From the NCBI RefSeq assembly GCF_963169125.1, contig NC_084802.1, positions 24,765,607-24,829,606 of the forward strand: DNA of 64,000 nt. The letters run 5' to 3'. The position numbers were made by a program, and so were the translations under genes. The stretch comes from Humulus lupulus (Eukaryota; Streptophyta; Magnoliopsida; Rosales; Cannabaceae). Below are positions 1-9,451 of this stretch, piece by piece. Within the stretch, counting starts at the first letter, position 1, and each line of letters begins with the position of its first letter. Under the pieces are notes generated by a model, which did not search any database, had not been told where the DNA came from, and worked only from the letters and a program-made list of their open reading frames with translations.

Positions 1-260
1 AATCTTTCATATAGAGGTTCCAACCTGTTCTCAGTCACAGGTTGAACCGGAGCCGGTGCTACACTCGGCTGTGGTGGTATTACAGTGGCTGGTGGAGGAG
101 CTGGTTGCCTCAACTGACTAAGCTCTTCCTCTATTTTCTTGAACCTAGCCTCCATCTCGGCTAAAATCTGCTGCCAGTTCCGAGGAGCAGGTGGAGGGTC
201 CTGCCCCTGGTTATCATCCTCGGCCTGAATGCCGCGGAGTCTCGACGATTGGCGAGGCAT
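1..260 (-). CDS. Gag N-terminus, gypsy element 1 (partial)
   Basis: The frame opens with ATG at 260 on the minus strand and stays open for 86 codons to the window edge. It begins MPRQSSRLRGIQAEDD, then has a Pro-rich stretch, a short charged helix (ILAEMEARFKKIEEELSQL), another Pro-rich linker and NRLEPLYERF. The same order of segments (basic start, helix, Pro linker, xxEPLYEQF) begins the gag of element 2 near 9060-8790, which supports the call and the start. Gag forms the particle shell that packages element RNA in the cytoplasm. The visible part has no stop, unlike element 2, in keeping with a younger insertion. The nucleocapsid knuckle and pol lie outside the window. Confidence 0.8.
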   Translation of the reverse strand, partial: MPRQSSRLRGIQAEDDNQGQDPPPAPRNWQQILAEMEARFKKIEEELSQLRQPAPPPATVIPPQPSVAPAPVQPVTENRLEPLYER

Positions 261-585
261 TGCAACTAAATGCCTGCAATCAGTGACACCGCTCATTAGG
301 CATGCTAACAAGGTCCAATTTCAACCTCTCAATCTCAACAACAACCAAGATTAAACGACCAAAATGTCATGCAAATATCATACCGCATACAACGGGCCTT
401 GCCCTAGCATCATGCATATGTTATTTCAATCATCATGCTCATAACAATCTAGGCAGGCACACAAAGCATTAAACACATATTCAAGAATATATCAATCGAC
501 CATACCAATCAACCCTGAGTCGAGCTTTTCAATGGTAGCATGCGTACATGTTCGGTCAATCTCCAGAACCAATAAACCTTGGCTC
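261..585 (-). other. Untranslated leader of gypsy element 1
   Basis: The stretch lies between the second primer site and the gag ATG. It is A/T-rich with no conserved frame. Near 507-590 it shares the motifs GAACATGTACG and AAAAGCTCGACTCAGGGTT with the leader of element 2 (9360-9436), which shows that this side of the Cassandra insert is gypsy sequence. Confidence 0.7.
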
Positions 586-597
586 GCTCTGATACCA
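586..597 (-). promoter_or_regulatory. Primer binding site (tRNA-iMet), gypsy side
   Basis: Minus-strand TGGTATCAGAGC, complementary to the 3' end of initiator tRNA-Met, where reverse transcription starts. It is 3 nt from the Cassandra LTR end on one side and runs into gypsy leader on the other. Confidence 0.9.
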
Positions 598-600
598 TTA

Positions 601-972
601 TGTGATGCCCCACATCACTATGGCTGCTTTCTGGAATGACGACTGACCCTACAAACCAAGACAAGTCTTTCCAGCGTGCTTTGTCCTCACTCGCACACTT
701 CCTGGGAAAACTTCCCAGGAGGTCACCCATCCCTAGATTACTCCAGGCCAAGCACGCTTAACCATGGAGTTCTCAAGTGATGGGCTACTGAAAAGAAGAT
801 GCACCTTCCTGATATAGGTAGTACCCATCAATCCATTTAAGCCCTCTTCAACTGTGTAGTCCCGTACCTACACAGTCTTAGAATCATCACACTTGACCTT
901 CCCCAGGCGGTGTGGGATTGCACATCTTACTCGGTCTTTCCCCTTACGGATCACGGGATTCTGACTGTCACA
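601..972 (-). mobile_element. Cassandra-type TRIM LTR
   Basis: A 372 bp LTR-like unit on the minus strand, TGTGACA...CATCACA, bounded by a polypurine tract upstream (973-988) and a tRNA-Met primer site downstream (586-597). Its core (711-806) is derived from 5S rRNA, the hallmark of Cassandra terminal-repeat retrotransposons in miniature, which code for nothing and depend on other elements for mobility. Only one LTR is present. In place of the expected upstream Cassandra LTR there is a gypsy LTR, so the copy is chimeric. Confidence 0.85.
711..806 (-). other. 5S rRNA-derived block inside the Cassandra LTR
   Basis: The minus strand contains GTTAAGCGTGCTTGG (about 749-763), matching the 5S internal A box, and GGATGGGTGACCTCCTGGGAA (about 712-732), matching the C box. 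The first third is diverged from plant 5S RNA. The promoter boxes are the best preserved part, so RNA polymerase III recognition is conceivable, but this is not a functional 5S gene. Confidence 0.9.
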
Positions 973-1031
973 ATCACCCCCCCCCTTATGGGCCCGACGT
1001 CCCCGTCGGCCACACTTCCAGCTGGGTCAAG
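973..1031 (-). other. Cassandra internal stub with polypurine tract
   Basis: The minus strand reads from the primer site through GACGGGGACGTCGGGCCC to a G-run (ATAAGGGGGGGGGTGAT, 973-989) that directly precedes the LTR start TGTGACA. This is the usual short Cassandra interior. It ends flush at the gypsy-side primer site at 1032. Confidence 0.8.
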
Positions 1032-1043
1032 GCTCTGATACCA
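1032..1043 (-). promoter_or_regulatory. Primer binding site (tRNA-iMet), next to gypsy LTR
   Basis: A second minus-strand TGGTATCAGAGC. It is 3 nt from the gypsy LTR end at 1047 and continues into Cassandra interior. Confidence 0.9.
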
Positions 1044-1046
1044 AGT

Positions 1047-3284
1047 TGTAACGCCCTACTACCTTAGAGCCGTTACTTAGTGAGTTTAAAATAGAAATCG
1101 TGCTTTTGACTGACTCTAAGTGGTTTCTAAAACCAAAAGTGTGGATAAATAAGAATTTAAGGCTGTATTCTTTTAAAATGTTTAACTTCATTGAAAACGT
1201 TAAGTATAAAACATCTGGGATCCCAAAATAAGGTTTACAAAATATTTACAACTCAAAAATAGATTTACACCAGGTTAACTATCAAAAGAATGGATTAATA
1301 CAGCCATTTACAAAATGCCCCCAACCAAAGCAGTCGGGCAGGCCGAACATGTATGCGCTGCCCCCACGCTCTCCATACTCATGGCCGGTTGACTGACTCC
1401 TTGTTTTACCTGTCACACGGAGCACCCGTGAGCCGAAGCCCAGCAAGAAAACCCAAATAATACATAACATAAGCAAATAATATGGCTGGCATAATTCACT
1501 GATACATAGGAAAACCATCATATTAAACAAGTACGGCCATGCCGCCCCAGAGGCCTTACCAAAGCCTGGGGTTTCGGTTCTCACCGCGAGGATAACTCAT
1601 GTATCCCTTGGGTGCCACCCTGACTATAAGCATCCCATGTGCTTGAGTGTTACTTCCGGCCCCACGGCCGTACCCGGCCTTGCCGTTCATTCCATTATAA
1701 TCACACATATAATACATCATGAAATAACCATTTAAACATACAATAGTTCATCTGAGATTACACATTTGCACACAATACACTCTAGGGCCGTGCCCTGAAA
1801 TCACACAGTGGGCCCATGCCCTATTCTCGGGTGTTACGGTTTTCTTACCTGTGTCTCGAGCTTTCAGATGCACCACGGTCACGAGCACGGCCCTCTAGCA
1901 CGAGCCTCTCCGAAATCCTAGTCACAACACACATAAGACACTTTTAACAACCTAAAATGAGCTTCCAGGCCAAGTTCTAGTACTCGGAACGTTGAACTTC
2001 ACCAAACATGGTAAAACACTCAACCCCGAGCACCCTAGGTTAAATTCCCAAGCCTAAAATCTCAAAATCCCAAAATCCCTTAAGCGCCGCGGCATGCCCC
2101 CCAAACAGAACCCCCAAAGGCTCCAAAACAGGTAAGGGCCGCGGCATTGCTTGGGCCATGCCGCGGCCAGCCCTTCTCCATCAGCATACTACTTCTTCGA
2201 AGGACCGCGGCTCACCAAGAACCATGCCGCGGCCCGACTCTTCGAACCCAAAAAATCCCACCATTTTACTCTCTAAACCTCACCTTAAACCATCCCAAAC
2301 ACATATCTCAACCACAAAACTCAATTCCAAACTTCATATGAACAATCTAACTACCTATAGACACTAGAATCAAGATCAAAACATCAACACACCCAAGATC
2401 CACACCTTTGATCTTAGATTTCAGCAACTAACCCAAAACTTAACAATGCTTAGCTTAGACATTAAATTCCTCAAATCAAAACAGAACCCAAACTTGAGTG
2501 TGTATAAAACTCTTACCTCAAATGGAGAATCCACACAAAGCTTCCTTGATCTCCTCCTAGACTCCCACTTCTCCTTCTCTTCTTCTTCTTGCCCTAACCT
2601 TTCTTTCTTCTTCTTTTTTTTTCTTCTCTTCTAATTTTATCAAATACTCCAATGCCCAATGCCCAAACCGTGCCCCCCTATAACCCAGCTGCCATTTGTC
2701 TATTACCCTTGCCAAAAGGCCATTTTACCCCTTCTTAATAATCCTTCCTAACTAAACCTTCAAGGGCACTTAAGTCTTTACACTTCTATTTCAATTCTAT
2801 CACTTTCTATCTTAAAACTTGTTACCCACAGCAGTTACAAACGGTTACCCAAGTTACCCAATTACCAGTAACTAACCACTCATTCTCAACTCAACTTATA
2901 AGATTCCCGAAGTACCCCTAGGCTCCTCCCGAGCCGGGTACAACATCCCGTTGTGACTTTTAGACTAATTGGCTCACTAGGACCGTCTCGATGCGTGCAT
3001 CCTGATAATAACACCACACTCACATGGCACAATTCACATAGTACAATTATCACAGTTATGCCGTAACATGGCCAGATTACAATCATGCTCATTTTAAGAC
3101 AATCAGGTCTACATGCATACTAATTCACATAGTCATGCATCTCAAATAATCAAATAGTCATATAACGTGCAATAAGTCATAATCATGCATTAAACTCATA
3201 AAAGTCACACACAAAATCCCATTATGCCCTCCAGGCACACTTCTCTAGGCCCTTAAGCCTAATAGTGAAATTGGGGTCGTTACA
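1047..3284 (-). repeat. 5' LTR of gypsy element 1 (2.24 kb)
   Basis: Bounded by TGTAACGCCC and GTTACA. It carries the block shared by most gypsy LTRs in this window at 1401-1453 (CTTGCTGGGCTTCGGCTCA then GACAGGTAAAACA on the minus strand), a cluster of five CCGCGG sites at 2087-2234, and a pyrimidine-rich tract at 2565-2632. Short open frames inside it are fortuitous. It resembles the solo LTR at 26185-28330, which has the same CCGCGG cluster. Confidence 0.85.
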
Positions 3285-4522
3285 GCTGTAGCGCCCTAAG
3301 GCTAGTGCTACAACGCTAGTCACAGCCAGACACTACCCAGTTTTTTCCTCTTCGAATTTCCTCAAGCCAAACCTTTCTAAAACTCAACCAAACTTCAACC
3401 AAACTTCAAAACAAGCCTCCCAACATCATAAACTCATCCCAAACAACCTAACCACAAGTAATTCAATCACATGCACCCCAAAACACAAAATCCACCATGG
3501 TTGAACCTAGAGCTCAAAACTCAGCAAACAACAGAAATCACAAAGCCTAAGCTAGAGTTTCTCACCTTTGATGGATGAGCTCAGCCAAGGTTTTCTTCCA
3601 CACTTGCTTAGCCTTCACCTCCTCAAACCCTTAGGTTTAATTCCCTAGAATTCCCACAAAAATTCTGCTTAGTCCTAGAATATCAACTTCAAGACCTTAC
3701 CTCAGATGATGAGTAACTTCTGCCAATTCCCCAAGCCAAATCAAGGATCCTAGTGTTGAGTCCTAGACTAAGCTTTCTCTGAATTTTAGCTCCAAATTTC
3801 TAGAGAATTGATGAAGAAATGCCCAAACCGTGCAAGAGTGAAGTCTCCTGCTTTTTCCTTTCTTTCCTTTTCCTTCTTTTTCTTTCTTTTCTTTTCTTTA
3901 CTTCAGACTTCCAACACCTTCTACACAATCCACTAAGGCATAAAGCAATATGACCCTTATCTCTGATTCTAAACACAAAGAGACCATATTGCCCTCCCAC
4001 TTATAACTAGGCTTTTAAACTTCTTAAGGGCATTTTGGTCATTACACCCAATTCCCGCTAATTCCTCAAATGTCTCTAATATTTACTGCTTACTTCCTGA
4101 CACCCAACTAATCATCAATATATTCCTCAACATCAAAATAGACTCCAATATATTCTATAAATTCCCAAAAATACCCCCAGGCTCGCCCCAAGCCGGGTAT
4201 AAATCTCCGCCGTGACTTTTTCGCTAGCCCCTCACTAAGATCGCCTCGAGTAACAGATTACAAATATATCCACATAATAATGTGGTCTCAACAATTTATT
4301 ACAATTATTTACATTTATGCCCTCAACGGGCTAAAATTACAAATATGCCCTTCTAACCTAATCAGGGCTTGCATGCACACTAATACACATAGTCATGCAT
4401 CACAGATATTAAAATAATCTTATAACATGCTTTTAATCATTTAATTCACATATATCCAGTTATGCCCTCCCGACACACTAATCAAGGCCCTTAAGCCTTA
4501 TTAGTGAATTTGGGTCGTTATA
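3285..4522 (-). repeat. 3' LTR of gypsy element 2, truncated
   Basis: Collinear with 10593-11835, including the AGCGCTGTAGCGCC-like cassette at its left edge, a C/T-rich tract at 3843-3900 and the terminal GGGTCGTTA. About 1.14 kb of its left end is missing because element 1 is inserted at 3284/3285. The terminal GTTATA differs from the GTTACA of the other copy by one base. Confidence 0.85.
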
Positions 4523-4537
4523 ACTATCCCCTCCTAA
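4523..4537 (-). promoter_or_regulatory. Polypurine tract of element 2
   Basis: Minus strand TAGGAGGGGATAGTT lies directly upstream of the 3' LTR, the expected plus-strand primer. Confidence 0.75.
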
Positions 4538-4558
4538 TGAGAATTTCGTCCTCGAAAT

Positions 4559-7500
4559 TTACTTGAATAACTCGGGATACTGATCCTGCATCGCTGTCTC
4601 AAGCTCCCAGGTCGCTTCTTTGACCCTACTATTCCTCCATAACACCTTAACAAGAGGAATCGTCTTATTCCATAGTACTTTATCTTTCCAATCCAAGATC
4701 TGAACCAGTTGCTCCTCATAGGCTAAATCTTTATGCAATTCCAGGTCTTCATACCTCAACACATGTGTCGCATCTGAGACGTACTTCCGGAGCATAGAAA
4801 CATGGAATACGTCATGGACTCCTGATAGTGATGGTGGCAAGGCTAACCTGTAAGCCACCTGACCGATCCTTGCTAGGATCTCAAAAGGTCCAATGAACCT
4901 AGGTCTTAGCTTGCCCTTCTTTCCGAACCTCCTCACCCCTCGTAATGGTGAAACTCAGAGAAATACGTGGTCCCCAACTTAGAACTCCACGTCCCTACGC
5001 TTAGGATTAGAGTACCTTTTCTGTCTTCTCTGTGAGGCGAGCATCCAAGCTCGGATCTTCTCTATAGCTTCATTTGTCCTCTGAACCATATCTGGCCCCA
5101 AATACTTCCTCTCACCCATCTCATCCTAATGAATGGGGTGATCTACATTTCCTCCCATATAACATCTCGTAGGGAGCCACTCCAATCGTTGATTGGTAAC
5201 TATTGTTATATGAAAATTCAATCAACGGGAGATACTTACTCCATGATCCCTCAAATTCGATCACACACGCTCTGAGCATATCCTCCAACACCTGAATTGT
5301 CCTCTCAGACTGTCCATCAGTCTGAGGATGAAAGGATGTGCTGAACTTCAACTGAGTCCCCATAGCCTTCTGCAAACCACCCCAAAACTTGGAGGTAAAG
5401 ATAGGATCCCGGTCTGACACTATAGACTTAGGAACACCATGGAGACGTACGATCTCCCTCACATACAACTCTGCATACTGATCCATAGTATATGTCGACC
5501 TCACTGGAAGAAAATGGGTTGACTTGGTGTATCTGTCCATTACCACCCACAAAATCCATCGTAATATCCTCCCATTTCCACTTGAGAATACCCAAAGGCT
5601 GAAGCAACCCCGCTGGTCGCTGATGCTCAGCTTTCACCTGCTGACAGGTTAAACATCTGGCTACGTACTCCACCACACCCTTCTTCATCCTGGGCCACCA
5701 ATATAACGTTTGTAGGTCTTGGTACATCTTCGTGGTACCCGGATGAAGTGAGTACGGCGTCGTATGAGACTCATCCAATATCTCTCGTCTGATCCCCTCA
5801 TCATTCGGAAGACAAATCCGTCCCTGATACCGAAGCAAACCAAACTCAGAGATAGAATAGTCCTTAGCTACTCCCGCTAAGACATTCTCTCTAACCTATT
5901 GTAACTGAGCGTCTACCAATTGCCCTTCTTTAATCTGCTCTAGCAGGGTCGACTGCAGAGTAATATTGGCCAACCGGCCCACCACCAATTCTATCCCTGC
6001 AATGACCATCTCATCAGCTAACTCTCTCGAGATCTGGGTGGAACTATATAACTAACTTGGGCCTCTCCGGCTCGATGCATCCGCCACTACGTTGGCTTTC
6101 CCCGAATGGTAAAGAATATCACAATCTTAGTCTTTGACCAACTCTAGCCAACGTCTTTGTCTCATGTTTAGGTCCTTCTATGTAAAGAAATACTTCAGAC
6201 TCTTGTGGTCGGTGTATATCTCGCACTTTTCCCCATACAGATAATGTCACCAAACCTTTAGCGCAAATACCACCGTTGCTAGCTCCAAATCATGGGTAGG
6301 ATATCGCTGCTCATACTCCTTCAACTGTCGTGATGCATAAGCTATGACCTTCTCATTCTGCATCAACACACAGCCTAAACCCAACCTCGACGCATCGCAG
6401 TAGACAACAAACTTCCCTTCCCCCGAAGGAAGACTCAACACGGGCGCAGTAATAAGTCGTCGCTTCAGCTCTTGGAAACTGTTCTCACATTTGTCTGACC
6501 AAATAAACTTCAAATTCTTCCGTGTCAATTCTGTCATCGGTGTCACTATCTTCGAGAAGCCTTCCACAAACCGTCTGTAGTAACCCGCTAGACCAAGAAA
6601 ACTTCGCATTTTTGAGGCGTTCCTTGGCCTCGGCCAATCCCTAACTGGCTCCACCTTAGATGGATCCACCTTAATCTCATATGCACCCACAATATGTCTA
6701 AGGAATGTAACTTCTGGTAACCAAAATTCACATTTCTTAAACTTGGCATACAGCTGATGCTCCCTCAATCTCTGCAGAACCTGCCGAAGATGAATCTCAT
6801 GCTTTGCCTCTGAGCTGGAGTACACTAAGATGTCGTCGATGAAGACAATAACGAACTGATCCAGAAATTCCTTGAACACTCTGTTCATTAGGTCCATAAA
6901 GGCTGCTGGGGCATTGGTCAAACCAAACGACATGACCAGAAACTCATAATGCCCATACCTCGTTCGGAAGGCTGTCTTCGATATGTCCTCGTCCTTGATC
7001 CTCAGCTAGTGATAACCAGATTGGAGATCAATCATTGAGAACACCATCTTACCCTGCAGCTAATCGAATAAGTCGTCAATCCTTGGTAGGGGATACTTAT
7101 TCTTGATAGTCAACTTGTTCAATTCCCAGTAGTCTATACACATCCTCAATGTCCCGTCCTTCTTCTTTACAAACAAAATTGGAGCACCCCATGGTGAATA
7201 GCTAGGCCTGATGAACCCCAAATCTAGAAGCTCCTGTAATTGTATCTTCAATTCCTTCAGTTCTGCCGGTGCCATTATATATGGTGCCCTCGACACTGGC
7301 TCTGTCCCTGGTGCCAACTCGATGACAAACTGAATCTCCCTATGCGGAGGCAACCCAGGTAAGTCCTCAGGAAACACATCCGAGAATTCGCAAACCAATC
7401 TGGTCTCCTCCGGTCCTATTGGCGAAACCCTGGTGGTATCCACCACACTAGCCAGAAAACCTATACACCCTCCCTGTAATAGGTCCCTAGCTCTCAACGC

Positions 7501-7870
7501 TGAAATTCTGGGTATGCGGGGTCCATGCACCGCTCCCACAAAGACAAAGGGATCCTCGCCCTCCGTCTCAAAGGTCACCATCTTCTTCCTGCAGTCAATA
7601 GTAGCTCCATATCTAACCAGCCAATCCATTTCTAAAATCATATCAAAGTCCTCCATACTCAACTCAATCAAGTCTACTGACAACTCTCTACCATCAACTA
7701 TCACTAGCAGTGTTCTAATCCACCTCCTAGAAACTACCAGTTCCCCTGTAGGCAAAATAGTTCCAAACCCTCAAGTACAATACTCACTAGGTCTACACAG
7801 TCTATCAATTACCTTACTAGAAACAAACGAATGTGTAGCACCAGAGTCAATCAATACAGTAAAAGGAGAG
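4559..7870 (-). pseudogene. gypsy pol polyprotein with chromodomain (element 2)
   Basis: Domains in order on the minus strand: aspartic protease with DSGATHS (about 7830-7870); reverse transcriptase from [11 protein letters not shown] (about 7350) through [26 protein letters not shown] and the catalytic FIDDILVYS (about 6815-6845); RNase H with FVVYCDAS (about 6390-6420) and YTDHKSLKYF; integrase zinc region HTTPYSLHPGTTKMYQ and CLTCQQVK (about 5640-5770), DDE core with [18 protein letters not shown] and [11 protein letters not shown] (about 5290-5570); C-terminal chromodomain (about 4575-4720, ending VKEATWELE). At least seven in-frame stops and several frame changes break it, for example TAG at 7060-7062 and 7006-7008 where relatives carry Gln. 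Non-functional. Confidence 0.9.
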
Positions 7871-7923
7871 CCAGTGCTAGAAAGCTGACCTGTCACTACT
7901 GAGGGACTAGCCTCGGCCTCCGC

Positions 7924-9060
7924 CTACGCCAGGGTGAACACTTGAGCTGGAGTCAAGCTGTCCACCTTCCCCGCATCTCCCTTCTTCACTGTCAGGCAAT
8001 CTTTCTTGAGGTATCCCACCAACCTGCACACGTAACAGGCCTTAGCCCGACACTCGCCCAGATGGCGTCTTCTGCACCTCGTGCACTCAGAATAGGTCCT
8101 CCACGAATCACCGCCTCCCTGACGGCCACCCTGAGTACCCCGACCTCTGTTATCAGGACCAGGAGTAGTCGAAGCATCAGGGGTCTTTCTCTTTAAATCA
8201 CTGGGGCCTCCGCCCCTACCAGAACCAGAATATGGAGGCACCGCCCTACGACCTTCCTGTCTTGCTGCACTCTCCCTCCATATCTTATTCTCTGCCTCCT
8301 CAGCAGTAAGAGCCTTCTCTACATCTTGGGTATAAGTTGTCCCTCCAGGAACTGTTGTAATCCTCACATCTCGGGCTATCATAGCATTAAGCCCTCTAAT
8401 AAACCTGTCCTACCTAGCTGTATCAGTAGGCACAAGGTTGGGTGCGAACTTCGCAAGTCTATCAAACTTTAGGGCATAATTTGTAACTGTCATGCTGCCC
8501 TGAACCAGCCCCACGAACTCATTTACCTTCGCTACCCTGATGGCAACATTGTAGTACTTCTGACTGAATAGGTCCTTGAATCCTTCCCTAGTCAAAGCAG
8601 TAACATTTTCGATCTGTGATGCCACTTCCCACCAGATTCGGGCATCCTCTCTCAGCATATATGTGGCACAAGCCACTCTGTCATGTCCCTCTACCTTCAT
8701 AAAATCTAGGATGGTAGTAATCATGGTTTTCCACTGTTCGACCTTCAGTGGATCAGGTCCTCCCTCAAAGATCGGGGGCTGCTGTCTCCTGAACTGCTCG
8801 TACAATGGCTCCTATCTATTCCCAACCTCTACTGGCTGTACAACTGGTACCACTTCAAGTGGCATAATAAGGGCAGCACTCCCCGATGGAGCCTGCTGTC
8901 GCAGAATTCGAATTTTTTCATCCTGGCTCTGTAGCCATGCTTACATGTCAGCCATAAGTTGCTGTTAGTTCTTAGGGATTGGCAGAGGGGTCAAGCCCTA
9001 GTCATCATCTCTTGTCTCAGACCTGATACCGGCTAGTCGCGTAGATTTTCTTGGATGCAT
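7924..9060 (-). pseudogene. gypsy gag (element 2)
   Basis: It starts MHPRKSTRLAGIRSE at 9060. The retrotransposon gag domain (about 8410-8800) contains FEGGPDPLKVEQW, ARIWWEVA and FKDLFSQKYY, followed by FIRGLNAMIARDV and an Arg/Gly-rich basic region. The zinc knuckle near 8000-8040 reads CYVCRLVGYLKKDC, where the expected His is Tyr, which should abolish metal binding. Stops occur near the start (about 8820-9010) and after DTAR at about 8410. Gag and pol look as if they were once one frame or nearly so, as only a TAG separates FTLA from AEAEASPS. Confidence 0.85.
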
Positions 9061-9436
9061 AATTATCCAAGTCAATCTGCAATCAACAACTTGGCAGTCA
9101 GACTATGATGACAGGGTAATAATCCTTCCATGATCCACCATTAGAACCCCAAACATTCACAAACAATCAAAATATAACAATTTATCCAAATATTTTCATT
9201 CACATGCATAGCAGTGCTAATAATCATGCCTTAATACCATCATGCAATAATTAAGGGCCAGGCCCTATTAGTATCTCATGCTCCATATTAATCAAACAAA
9301 TATCAACAGTCATATTCCATTCTATTCATTTAAGCATATAATCATGTATACATAATTACCAAACCCTGAGTCGAGCTTTTCTTTCGCGGCGAATGTACAT
9401 GTCCAGCCAGACTTCAGGAACCCTTAAACCTAGGAC

Positions 9437-9448
9437 GCTCTGATACCA
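9437..9448 (-). promoter_or_regulatory. Primer binding site (tRNA-iMet), element 2
   Basis: Minus strand TGGTATCAGAGC, 3 nt inside the 5' LTR end at 9452, exactly as in element 1. Confidence 0.9.
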
Positions 9449-9451
9449 AGT

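Larger units (their letters stand above)
1..3284 (-). mobile_element. Ty3/gypsy element 1, 5' part (continues beyond window start)
   Basis: On the minus strand the order is LTR (3284 to 1047), tRNA-Met primer site, an inserted Cassandra segment, a second primer site, an untranslated leader and the gag start, which runs off the window at base 1. The LTR ends TGTAACG...GTTACA. Its right edge at 3284 abuts sequence that matches the middle of the LTR of element 2 (near 10593), so element 1 inserted into that LTR and is the younger of the two. The expected 5 bp target copy next to the LTR is GCTGT at 3285-3289; its partner lies outside the window. Confidence 0.85.

Noticed and set aside
509..751. 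Minus-strand open frame of 80 codons
   Set aside because: It runs through the 5S-derived block and Cassandra LTR; no protein similarity and the sequence is explained as LTR.
711..806. Functional 5S rRNA gene
   Set aside because: Only the internal promoter boxes and one third of the sequence are preserved; it lies within a Cassandra LTR and is single copy here.
2147..2367. Overlapping plus-strand frames in LTR 1
   Set aside because: Antisense to the LTR, rich in the repeated CCGCGG cassette; no recognisable domain.
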